A stretch of DNA of 64,000 nt from Cinnamomum chago (taxonomy: Eukaryota > Streptophyta > Magnoliopsida > Laurales > Lauraceae), in assembly GCA_038049695.1 (NCBI GenBank), contig CP142458.1:44733501-44797500 (forward strand), given 5' to 3'. A model generated the notes under the pieces. It was given only the letters and a program-made list of their open reading frames with translations. It was not told the DNA's origin and made no database searches. This document shows, piece after piece, positions 22,330-32,928 of this stretch. How positions within the stretch are numbered: position 1 is the stretch's first letter; every line of letters starts with the position of its first letter. Both the position numbers and the translations under genes were made by a program.

Positions 22330-23466
22330 TTTTTATAAGAGAAATGACCAAAAGGTTCTAGTGAAGGACAACGACATCAAAAAAGGGTGGAGGTATTTTA
22401 GCATACTTTTAATTGAAGATTATGTAGGAGACATAAGAACAAAAGAGGATACTTCATGAGCAAAGCACACTTTTTTTCGTAGAATTAGGGTAGTGGAAGT
22501 GAGGAAAGCATTAAAACAAACGAAGACAGGAAGGGCTATGGGTCTAGATGACATCTCGATTGAGGCTTTGAAATGCTTAGGAGAAGTTGGGGAGATTTTT
22601 CTAGCAAAAAAAAAAGAAGTTGGGGAGATTTGGTTAACTAGACTCTTCAATAAGATATTAATAACAAAGAAAATACACGACGAATGGAGACGTGTTGTAG
22701 TACCTATATATAAGAACAAGGGAGATATACAAAACTGTACCAACTATCGCGGTATTAAACTTATGAGTCATACGATGAAGTTATGGGAGAGAGTAATGGA
22801 GCAAAGACTTAGACAGAAGACTAAGATATCTGAAAATCAGTTCAGTTTTATGCTAGGGAGGTCAACGATGGAAGCAACCTTCTAACTTAGACAATTAATG
22901 GAAAAATATCGAGCTAAGAGGAAAAATCCGCATAAGGTCTTCATCAATCTAGAAAAATCCTACAACAGGGTACTTAGAGATTTAATTTGGTGGGTTTTAA
23001 ATAAAAGAAGCGTTCCAAGAGGTTATAATGATATTATTAAAGACATGTATGAAGGGGAAGTAACGAGTGTGAGAACTAGTTGTAGAGAGGCAAGGGAGTT
23101 CCCAGTGACAATAGGTATGCATCAGGGGTTAGCCCTAACCCCTTATCTCTTTGCACTAATTATGGATAAGTTAAATGCTCATATTCAAGAAGAGGTACCT
23201 TGGTGTATGTTATTTGTAGATGATATGATAGATGAATCAAGAGATGGTGCAAATGCAAAACTTGAGAGGTGGAGTGAGGCTTTAGAATCGAAAGGGTTTA
23301 AAATAAGTCATACAAAGGCGGAATATATAGATTGTGACTTCAGTGGGCATATAGAGAGTTGAAACTACTATGATAATTGAAGACCATGAGATACCACAAA
23401 GTGATTCTTTCCGTTACCTTGGCTTTCTAATGAGTAAGGATCAAGAGATTGATGAAGATGTCGAAC
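22330..23466 (+). pseudogene. RTE-clade LINE reverse transcriptase fragment
   Basis: Translated frames give plant RTE reverse transcriptase motifs in order: KDNDIK near 22365, KQTKTGRAMGLDDISIEALK (22520-22575), VVVPIYKNKGDIQNCTNYRG (22690-22755), ISENQFSFMLGRS (22828-22865), VFINLEKSYN (22940), GMHQGLALTPYLFAL (23115-23155) and the catalytic region MLFVDD (23208), where FADD is usual. There is a stop near 22883 and another at 23360. A GAAGTTGGGGAGATTT segment is tandemly doubled at about 22579-22632. The fragment ends abruptly at 23466 where duplication copy B begins. It is 5'-truncated and lacks its endonuclease. Confidence 0.88.
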
Positions 23467-23483
23467 ATGCTTATTTTCCAATT

Positions 23484-23659
23484 AACTCCTTTATAGAAGA
23501 ATGTTAGGCCTCACTTTAATAGGCATGCTTATTTTCTAATTAATCAATAGATTTTTGAATTGCTCACATGAGTTGCTTCCGTTTGTGCCCTAGTGGCTGG
23601 AATCCATCTTTGGATTCGATCAATCCTTCGGGAGATCGATCTACCCGATTGCTGCGTCA
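23484..23659. mobile_element. Solo LTR right part, TGATG...GCGTCA family (copy B)
   Basis: Only the right part of the LTR is present, ending GCTGCGTCA and followed by the target duplication ATATG (23660-23664). It keeps the GGAATCCATCTTTGGATTCG block shared with the solo LTR in hAT-2. The left part is lost at the junction with the RTE LINE. Confidence 0.65.
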
Positions 23660-24663
23660 ATATGCTGTATAAAATAATCTTCTGTTAAAAAGAAGTTTCC
23701 TAAATACAAATGGATAATTTTAATAAAAACCACTGGAGAGTTCATGCGCAACCATTAATTATAGTGGCCCACTATAAGTTTTAACATCAATGATTCTTAT
23801 AGGCCTGCAACTCTGACTCTCAATATTAGATTGGCTCTATGGTGCATGCAAATTTAATGCAAGGTCCTATAGCTATATCACGATTACATAGCCCTTTGTT
23901 AATTACCAATATTAGGTGGGTCCTACAAATGTCATGCTAGAGGGCTTTCATCATGATTACCAACATCAGGTGGGTCCCATACTGATTACCAAGATTGAAT
24001 TGTGTGATTACAATTATCATTCTGTCATCATTAAATGGGTCCCACTATTTGATAGCTCCCCTGTTGTTAATATGACTACCGATATCAAATGGGCCCACAA
24101 TGATTTCTCATAGATGGATTCATCAATGATGCCTGACATTAGATAACATTTTACCAAAAAAAAACCTAGTTATAAAGCCATTCGTGATAGTCACCATTAG
24201 ATATATTACAGTATTATAAACAAGGTTTGGTGGACCCACTTTAATTAAACAACATTGCTTGGATCTTATGCTTTTAACATTTAATCTTGTGATTTTTTAA
24301 CAGTGGATGGGTCCTACCATGATTGCTAATTAGTGGGTCTTGCATTTGGTCAATTGATCTCTTGTTTGGTGTATCATCTTTGTGTTTTTTTTTTATTTTA
24401 TTTCGAAACACCATAAGTGAATTTTTTATTTCGTGTATCATCTCTTGTTTGGTCTAAATCTTCTCTCCATCTCTTGTTTGGTATATCATCTTGTGAGTCT
24501 TTTTTTTTTTATAAATTTCTCAAAGGTATATCGAAATTTGTGGAAACTGCAGAACACCATAAGTGACACAATATAATAATGACACAACTTTGTTCTATGA
24601 TAATGAGATCATACAACATTTAAATTTGTTGATATTATATTATGCATTTATTCAAACACCCCC
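23660..24663. mobile_element. PIF/Harbinger-like element, right part (copy B)
   Basis: Equivalent to 7432-8440. The right terminus, inverted, reads GGGGGTGTTTGAAT and is followed by TTA. This is the better-preserved version of the terminus. Confidence 0.5.
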
Positions 24664-24762
24664 TTAGATATTAAGAAGTGAGGTAGCACGAGAAACAAGA
24701 AGACCTCATTGTATGTAGAAACTAGCAGCACTAGTCTTTTATGAAAGGGACCGGCCCCACCT

Positions 24763-24770
24763 TATATATA
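24763..24770 (+). promoter_or_regulatory. TATA-like box in a segment missing from copy A
   Basis: TATATATA lies in a roughly 93-bp segment (about 24693-24785) that is absent from the equivalent place in copy A (about 8482). It is followed by an AGGAGAAACAC stretch and a CT-rich leader, the layout of a plant promoter and 5' UTR. Whether it belongs to an LTR or another unit is not clear. Confidence 0.35.
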
Positions 24771-25012
24771 GGAGAAACACAAGACCAGCGACAGAGAAGC
24801 TCTCCAAAGAATCTCTCTCTCTCTCTCTCTCACTAGGTTCTCTCTAAGTTTCGGTCACTAGAAGGTAGTTTCTGTCCAGTTCCCCTCACAACACACGACC
24901 AAGTCCTCACTCCTAAATTAGGGTTTTTCAAATTGAAACCCTAGAAAGCTTTGACTTTTGGGAAAAGGGTAAGGAATCTAAGAATGGACTTAGGGCTTCA
25001 CATGTAGAGTTC

Positions 25013-25340
25013 ATTGTTCATCAAATTCGACAAAAAAGGCAAGTGAACAAACTCGAATTTCTATTTACTACATGATGTTATTGTCTTATTTAGATTATTC
25101 AATTATTAGAAAGCATAAATTAAGCTGTGACGTTATTACAATAGTTTGTATGTAAAATTGGTCTTAATGGTTTCGCTTGTAGAGTTCATTGTTCATCAAA
25201 TTCGACAAAAAAGGCAAGTAAACAAACTCGAATTCTATTTACTAGATGGTGTTATTGTCTTATTTAGATTATTCAATTATTAGAAACCCTAAATTAAGCC
25301 ATGGATGTTATTACCCTAGTTTGTATGTAAAATTGGTCTA
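25013..25340. repeat. Tandem duplication, two units of about 175 bp (copy B)
   Basis: Same pair of units as at 8721-9060. A third, partial occurrence follows at about 27189-27440. Confidence 0.75.
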
Positions 25341-25475
25341 AAAAAAAAAAAAAAACTAGAATTCAATTAGTATGGACTTAGTGTGAAGTAATAAAAGTGG
25401 TTTATTGTTTTTTCCACTAAGGCCGTGATCCTTCATGGGTTAAACCACATTGGCCGAACGTAATTTGGACGGAAT

Positions 25476-25804
25476 TGTTAATAACCAAAAACACCAAAAG
25501 CCCCAGCCGTTAGTGAATGGAACAATGTATTTCAAAGGGTCCTCGGGGATTCAAACTCTTTCTATTCCCCCTCATGTGCGGGGATCCACATGTGGACAAA
25601 AACACGCCAAATGACCAACGAGGAAAGAAACACGTCCCCATGGATTCAAACACATGATCCCCCAGCTCTGATACCATGTATAGAAAGTTTGACAAATTCT
25701 ATAGATATGATACAATAATTACAACTATTCTTCTAGAACTTGAGCCTTGGACTAGGTTTGTGACTTGTTGGGTAGGGCCACCTTTTTGTCACTATCTCAT
25801 TACA
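25476..25804 (-). mobile_element. Extra copia D 3' LTR in copy B
   Basis: A third copy of the D LTR, again preceded by GGAAT (25471-25475) and followed by the D polypurine tract and about 60 bp of D internal sequence before the sequence jumps at 25866. Since all three carry the same flanking five bases, the extra copy arose by duplication of the locus, not by a new insertion. Confidence 0.8.
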
Positions 25805-25866
25805 CTCCCCCTCAAACTGAGGAGGTGTTGACCGATGCATCAATTTGCTCGTCAGATCATCATGAT

Positions 25867-26327
25867 AATCTTGTGATTTTTTAACAGTAGATGGGTCCTA
25901 CCATGATTGCTAATTAGTGGGTCTTGCATTTGGTCAATTGATCTCTTGTTTGGTGTATCATCTTGTGTGTGTGTTTTTTTTTTTTTTAATTTCAAAACAC
26001 CGTAAGTGAATTTTTTATTTCGTGTATCTTCTCTTGTTTGGTCTAAATCTTCTCTCCATCTCTTGTTTGTTGTATCATCTTGTGAGTCTTTTTTTTTTTA
26101 TAAATTTCTCAAAGGTATATCGAAATTTGTGGAAATTGCAGAACACCATAAGTGACACAATATAATAATGACACTACTTTGTTCTATTGTAATGAGATCA
26201 TACAATATTTAAATTTCTTGATATTATATTATGCATTTATTCTCTCTCGGCATTCTCTTTCTCTCACTAGGTTCTCTCTAAGTTTCTGTCACTAGAAGGT
26301 AGTTTCTGTCCAGTTCCCCTCACAATA
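25867..26327. repeat. Partial re-duplication of copy B
   Basis: This repeats the sequence equivalent to 24284-24650 (ATCTTGTGATTTTTTAACAG onward), then skips to the CTCTCTCGGCATTCTC block and the CAGTTCCCCTCACAA motif, where a hAT fragment begins. Confidence 0.7.
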
Positions 26328-27188
26328 TTTTGACTATTTTCCATATGATCAAGTACAAGAAGAAGAACAGTCTTCAGTTTCGAGGTCCTACTCATATGAT
26401 GACTATGGTGAAACACAATATGGTAGATATCCACCTGGACCAACTCCACCTCCACCAAGTTCCTATGATGTGGGTGCAGCTGCCTTCTTTGGATTTGTGG
26501 ATCCCAATGCTCTTCAATATCAAATTCAATATGATGCCAATAGAAATGCTAACACTGATATGGATGAGGATAATCATAGCCCCTTGAATCTTGGTAGACA
26601 TTCCTTTTGGTGGTGATTAAGGTATTCCTATTTCCTTCACTAACTCTCTATTCTCTTTGTCATTTCTAATTTGGTGTTGAATGTTGATTGTTGATCACTT
26701 CATAGTTCATTCACTTGATTGAATTTGAACCTTGAACGTTGAAGTATTGATATTTGATTGTTCAATGTTCACTAATGAGTAATGACTAATGAGTAATGAC
26801 CTAACTCTTAAGTCCTCTTAATTCTTATGCCTTTATTTCATGTTCTAGTTTTATTTTTTATTTTTTATGAGCTTTCCATTACTTTTTAAGTTAGCATGAC
26901 TAAGAAACATGAATACATGTCAAAAAACTAATCATTACGATTATTTTCTATTTATACAGCGATATAGGACCTCATATATTGCGGGCACCGTTACGCCCCC
27001 TTTTCTTACTTACTGTTGCAAAAGAACCACATTTTCTTTCATTTTACATTTTTTTGGATTTTCTGGAATTTTTTCAGATTTTTTTGGAGATTTTTTCAAA
27101 TCGCACCGCTACGCCGCTACGTATCGCCCGCTTCGTAGCGGTTTGGCGGTGGGCCACTACGCCCGCCGCTACTGCTATTTTCATCCAT
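26328..27188 (+). pseudogene. hAT transposase C-terminal tail and 3' end (third hAT family)
   Basis: The frame from 26328 to the TGA at 26617 encodes a Tyr/Gln/Pro-rich tail (YPPGPTPPPPSSYD, LQYQIQYDANRNAN, DEDNHSPLNLGRHSFWW). Plant DUF659-type hAT transposases end in just such tails with a closing RRHSxW motif, as hAT-2 here does (EPRRHSTWN). It is followed by about 570 bp of non-coding sequence ending in a GC-rich subterminal region with inverted CGCTACG/CGTAGCG arms (27110-27175). The 5' two thirds of the element are missing, and it replaces about 200 bp of the surrounding duplicated sequence. It was not found elsewhere in the window. Confidence 0.65.
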
Positions 27189-27574
27189 GATTTAGATTAT
27201 TCAATTATTAGAAAGCATAAATTAAGCCATGATGTTATTACACTAGTTTCTATGTAAAATTGGTCTTAATGGTTTCGCTGGTAGAGTTCATTGTTCATCA
27301 AATTCAACAATAAAGGCAAGTAAACAAACTCGAATTTCTATTTACTAGATGGTGTTATTGTCTTATTTAGATTATTCAATTATTAGAAACCTTAAATTTA
27401 GCCAAGGATGTTATTACCCTAGTTTGTATGTAAAATTGGTCTAAAAAAAAAAAAAACTAGAATTCAATTGGTATGGACTTAGTGTGAAGTAAAAGTGGTT
27501 TACAGTTTTTTTCCACTAAGGCCGTGATCCTTCATGGGTTAGACCACATTGGCCGAATGTAAGTTGGACGGAAT

Positions 27575-27907
27575 TGTTAATAACCAAAAACACCAAAAGC
27601 TCGAGATGTTAGTGAAAGGAACAATGTATATCAAAGGGTCCTCGGGGATTCAAACTCTTTATATTCCCCCTCATGTGCGGGGATCCACATGTGGACAAAA
27701 ACACACCAAATGAGCAACGAGGAAAGAAACACGTCCCCACGGATTCAAACACAAGACCCCCCAGCTCTGATACCATGGATAGAAAGTTTGACAAATTCTA
27801 TAGATATGATACAATAATTACAACTATTCTTCTAGAACTTGAGCCTTGGACTAGGTTTGTGACTTGTTGGGAAGGGCCACTTTTTTGTCACTATCTATCT
27901 CGTTACA
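27575..27907 (-). mobile_element. 3' LTR of copia D
   Basis: 333-bp LTR, TGTAACGAG...TTATTAACA on the minus strand, next to the polypurine tract at 27908-27916. Confidence 0.85.
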
Positions 27908-30465
27908 CTCCCCCTCAAACTGAGGAGGTGTTGACCGACGCATCAATTTGCTCGTCAGATCATCATGACAATGCTTGCCATCACCTTGGCAAAAATGTCA
28001 GACAACTAATCATATGAGCAACATGGGATGAGTGAATGGCGCTAGAGAGTACATGCTAACTAATGAAGTGACAGTCGACTTCAATGTTTGGTGCGCTCAT
28101 GGAAGACATGATTAGTTGCTATATGAATAACATTGGTGTTGTCATCAAAGAGATAGGTAGGAGCTCGAAGGAAAACACCTAGTTCACGAAGAATCCACCA
28201 AGGCCAAATAATTTCACTACTAGCAGATGACATGGATCTGTATTCAGCTTTTGCCAATAATTTGGAAACTGATGGTTGCTTCTTACATTTCCATGAGATG
28301 AGCGAAGTTCCTAACATACACCACGCAGTTGTCGATCTCCTAGCATCTAGACATCCTGCCCAATCAGCATTAGTATATGCATTAAGAGAAAGTGGAGATT
28401 GTGAAGAGTAGAATAGTCCATGGTTGAGGATACCACGAAGATGTCGAAAGATGCGTTGAATCGCTGCAAGATAGATGGTGGGAGGATTACTCACAAACTG
28501 ACTGACAATCTGAACTGCATGAGAGATATCAGGTCGGGTCATAGTGAGGTATAACAAATTGCCAACTACACGACGATATGTGGATGAATCAGACAGAGGG
28601 CTTCCATCATTTTGTTGAAGTTTCACATTAAGCTGAAGAGGTGTATCAGCAGTTTTGCATGTTGATAAATGAGTAGATCTTCTGCATATTTTCATTGATG
28701 TAAATAAATTTCCATATCTGATAGAGAAACTTCAAGGCCCAGAAAATATGTGAGAGGTCCTAGATCTTTCATCTTGAAGGAACTTGTTAGATAGCACTTG
28801 AGTTCCTTAATATCTATTTTATCATTGCCATTGATGATCATATCATCTACATATATAAGTAAAATAGTGCAACCCCATGGAGTCCTCTTGAGGAATAGAG
28901 AGTTATCATCAGGGCTTTGATAAAATTGTGCCTTGAGAATGGCACTTCAGAATTTATCAAATCCACCCCTAGGAGCTTCTTTCAGCCCATAAAGTGCCTT
29001 TTTCAGGCGACAAACATGCTGAGAACATTTGTAAGCAGGCGGAGGACACATGTAGACGGTTTCAAGAAGATCACCACACAGGAAGGCATTTTTTATGTCC
29101 ATTTGCCACAAAGGCCAATTTCATACAACTGCCACTACTGCCAGGGTTCGGACAATTGTCATCTTGGCAACAGGTGCAAATGTTTCTTCATAACCTATCC
29201 CATACTCATACTTGTATCCTTGAGCCACAAGATGAGCTTTATATATATCTAGACTTCCATTAGATTCAACTTCGATTGAGTAGATCCATTTGTTAATAAT
29301 AACTGACGCATTATAAGGGCAAGGAATGAGATCCAATGTCCGATTAGCTTCAAGAGCAATTAATTCCTCTATCATAGCCTTATGCCAACGAGGTTCCTTA
29401 ATAGCCTGGGAATAAGAAGATAGAATGGAAATCGAATCTAATGTGGTAAAGAAAGCAGAAAAGCCATATTTTTCAGGAGGTTTTGAGGCTGTAGTAGATC
29501 GTCTCAAGGTTTGAGAGTTGGATGAAACAACGCCTAAGGGCTGAGGCAATAGAATTCAGCACTGGTTTATCATCGGGAGCAGTAGTAAGAGTAGAAGAAG
29601 CCTTTGGTCGTCGAGCATATACTTGCGTAACTGGTGGAGAAGATGATGGAAATAAGGGAAGATAGGTTACCTAAGTAGGTTCTGATTGCTAATGTAGTGT
29701 GAAAAAAAGGCATATGTTTAACGAAAACCACATTACGAGAGATACGCATGCGATGTGTGAGAGGATCATTACAAAGAAAACCTTTGCGTCTATCACTATT
29801 GTCAAGAAAAATGCATTTTGCTGCCTAAGGTGAAAGTTGGGTTCTTTCATTAGACGGAAGATGAACGATGCAAAGGCATCCAAAAACACGGAAGTTGTTA
29901 TATGAAGGACGGTGATCAAACATACATTGATATGGTGTGGTATTATTTAAGACTAGACTTGGCAAACGATTTATGAGGTAAACAACAGTTTGTGCAGCTT
30001 CACACCAAAACCTTGGAGGAACCAATGACTCAACTAAAAGTGCTCGAATAGTTTCAATGACATGTCCATTCTTGCGTTCGGCAATTCCATTTTGTTGAGG
30101 AGTATGAGGATAAGATTTTTTTAACAATGCCTTTGTCTGATAGGAAGGAAGAGAAATCTTTGGACAAATACTCCCCCTGAATCTAATCTGAGGAATTTTA
30201 GTTTTTGCTAAACTGGGTACAGACCATGTTGTAAAATGATTAAAAGACAGAGAAAACTCAATTTTTAAACCTCAAGAAATAAATCCAAGTGTATCTACAA
30301 TGATCATCAATAAAAGTGACATAATACTTGTATTCCATTCTACTCAATTGAGGAGCAATGCCAATATCCAATATCCAATAAAAACAATCTTCCATGCTTG
30401 GACCCCGTCTTGATCACCTTCCCAATTTGTTGGTCATGTATCAAACAACCAAAAGAAGAAAAATG
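27908..30465 (-). mobile_element. Copia D internal, left part: RNase H, reverse transcriptase, integrase
   Basis: Minus-strand frames show RNase H and the end of reverse transcriptase at 28081-28695 (LLYLTMTRPDISHAVQIVSQ; AEYRSMSSASSEIIW), reverse transcriptase start at 29121-29549 (GYEETFAPVAKMTIV) and integrase at 29825-30127 (SYPHTPQQNGIAERKNGHVI; PRFWCEAAQTVVYLINRLPS). The order PR-INT-RT-RNaseH is that of Ty1/copia. The fossil has several breaks. It is cut at 30465 by copia C. Confidence 0.88.
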
Positions 30466-30800
30466 CGTAGAATGGATAAGGACCAATCCAATAAGATCCA
30501 TCAGAAGCAGGCCCGACCCAAACTTGGCCCATGAACATAAATATCCCACGTGGGATCTAGTTAGATTGGGTCAACATTGTATATTATTTTCTTCCTTTCT
30601 TGGCTAGATTGTATTCTCCTTTTTTAGCTAGATGATTTCATTAGATCGGTAATGGCCTCAATTAGGCCCTGATTGTAGCCATTCATATGGCAAGAAAGTG
30701 TATACATATAGTAGTTGTCTTTCTCAATAAGAGTGAACAACGAGTGGAGAATTCTCTCGTTTCATATGATCTATCTCTCCTTCCTCTGATCACATTTACA
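30466..30800 (+). mobile_element. 5' LTR of copia C
   Basis: 335-bp LTR ending CACATTTACA, directly before the tRNA-Met primer-binding site. Its partner is at 39507-39841. Confidence 0.9.
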
Positions 30801-32223
30801 TGGTATCAGAGCTACAATAGATCTCAAGAATAATCAATACAGATTCAGATCTGTATTTCTGAAGTTTTTTTTGGTCATCTGGGACGAAGGAGAACCTGCT
30901 GATCAGCCCTGTTCAACAGTGGCCCACCTGCGATGATCAAGATACCCTAAGCTATCCTAACTGCGATGGTCGACTACTTATTCCAAGAATTCTAGTGATT
31001 TTTCAAGATTTTTTTGCTGCCTCGAAGAAGGTTTTCTGCACAATCTCGTGGATCTCTTGTTTTTCACAACAGTTTTCATCTCAGCCTTCCAACCTATTGG
31101 ACTTTCATCCGATTTGGGTGGGACTTGGTTTGTTGGAAGCAGAAAACCAGTCCCTTGCATCTACAGAGATCTGATTGCTCCATTGCTCAGACTGTGGACC
31201 CCACAATCAGATCCAGCGACAGAAAATAGGGTCGCCCAGCCTATTTTTTTTTTGCAAATCTTTGTGATTCAGTCACATATCTGGTTCCTTTCTGCCTTAC
31301 CATCACAGATCTGGTTTCTTCAGCTCCTCTTGGACTCTTGCTAGTCAAAGCTTGAACCAGTTCTCACAAAGATCTCACTGTAGTGGACAGATCAACTGTG
31401 GGTCCCCAATATTCTGATCAACATTGCTGCTGGTATCAACCAGCAGTCTCTCTGAAGATTAATCAAAATTTTCTGAAGAAAGGTTAGTCATCTGATCTCA
31501 TTTCTGGTTTGACAGTTTCTCTGCTTATCATTCAACCATTGGATCTACATCCAAATTCATCAGTAGTTACACAAATATGGTCTTTTTATACTCTGGAAAC
31601 TGGATTGTTCAAATAAAGTTAGATTGGTGACTTCTAGTTGAAACAGAGCAGCTTGTCTTGATTGTACAAGCTATTCTGTTTGGTTGAATTTTGGAATCTT
31701 GATTCTGTTTGCTACCAAATCTTGTTTGCATTAGTCAAAATGGACAAGAATGATATAATTCCTGTTAAGATGAATGGGACAAACTACATGACTTGGTCTT
31801 TTGACTTGAAAAATTTTGTAGAAGGGAAAGGATGGAACTGTCCCAAAAGCAGCAGTAGACAGTTCAAGTACTGCATCCAGGACTGCTGATGAGAAGGCAG
31901 TTGCAACATGGAATCAAAATAATGCTAACGTTGTGACATGGATACTCAACTCAGTTGATCCATCCTAGGAAGCAATGACACCTCTCCGCGGCCGGAGTGT
32001 CAGTGTCCGACACGTGTCGGACACGGACACGTTTCGGACATGCAAAAAAGAGTGTCCTACTTAATTTTTAATTTTTTTTTATTCCTGACACGTTTCGGAC
32101 ACGTTCCGGACACGTTTGCATTTTTTACTTGGAGAAAAAAAAAGTTTAAGAGTAAAAAAAGAAAAAGCAAAGGGGTGTTTTTGTAAAAGGTTATAACTTA
32201 AAAGCAAAGGCCATCCTGCCCTA

Positions 32224-32441
32224 ATGACATTCGAAGATCATCCAGCAATAGAGAAAAAGAAGCGGAAGAGAGAAAAAAACTGGAAGAAGAAAAACGATCT
32301 CGAAGAAGAAGAAGAACTTCCAGTGAAAGAGAAAAGCGATCTGGAAGAAGAAGAACTTCCAGCGAAAAACGATCTGGAACTTCCAGCAAAAGAGAAAAAC
32401 GATCTGGAAGAAGGAGAAGAAGAAGAAAAACGTTCTTCCAG
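32224..32441 (+). repeat. Hairpin-forming minisatellite in a Lys/Glu-rich 5' exon of hAT-1
   Basis: From 32224 an open frame encodes a Lys/Glu-rich peptide with repeated NDLEEEELPAK-like units. At DNA level the unit contains CTGGAAG and its inverse CTTCCAG around a GAAGAAGAA run; ACGATCT or GCGATCT recurs near 32294, 32336, 32368 and 32399. It ends at a possible splice donor (TTCCAG|GTACTG, 32441). It is probably the hAT-1 first exon or 5' UTR, not a host gene. Confidence 0.55.
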
Positions 32442-32928
32442 GTACTGCTGTTTTTTTTATTCTGCACTTATCTGTCAACTGGGGTTGTGGGACCCCATGG
32501 CCCACTTGATGAGGGATCGGGACCATGGATCTGAAGGAGGACCCATGGTCGACCACTGTAGCACTGGACCCATGTGCAGTGGGTCCCGATTGGCTCACCA
32601 ATTTGTGGCATCAGATCTGAGAGGCGGAAGACCCTTTTTGTTGTTTGTTTCGAGACTGTGGGGCCAGGGGAACTATTTGATCATTGATCAGATCCAAGGA
32701 TCTGCAGGCACACCCTTGGGCGACCAGTGGGGTCCACTGCCTCCCAGGCTTGTGCTGCTGTGTTTCGGGTGATGGGTTTTTGATGGGTTTTTGTTGTTTA
32801 CATGAATCTAGAAAATCTGTTTTTGCTGTTTATATATCAAATCTGTTCTTTATATCAAATATTTTTTATTTTTTTTATTGATCAGCTCTGCTTCTTTACC
32901 TTTGCGTGACAATTTGGAATTTAGGAAT

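Larger units (their letters stand above)
23484..31003. repeat. Large direct duplication, copy B (rearranged)
   Basis: This matches copy A (7311-15530) in the same orientation. Relative to A it holds an extra block: after 25866 the sequence jumps back to a point equivalent to 24284, so that the PIF-like element's end, the poly-T region and the D LTR are partly present twice, with a hAT fragment at 26328-27188. It lacks the 2,880-bp insertion of copy A. The block lies inside the SPOC gene intron. Confidence 0.85.

Noticed and set aside
26330-26617. Pro/Tyr-rich open frame as a plant cell-wall or RNA-binding protein
   Set aside because: Tail composition and the closing RHSFWW motif fit hAT transposase C-termini, as in hAT-2 at 49240.
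30801-30812. TGGTATCAGAGC as part of a tRNA gene
   Set aside because: It is the copia primer-binding site directly after an LTR; no tRNA fold surrounds it.
32224-32772. 182-codon Lys/Glu-rich open frame as an independent host gene
   Set aside because: It lies wholly inside hAT-1, between its left end and the BED exon, and ends its repeat region at a splice-donor-like site.
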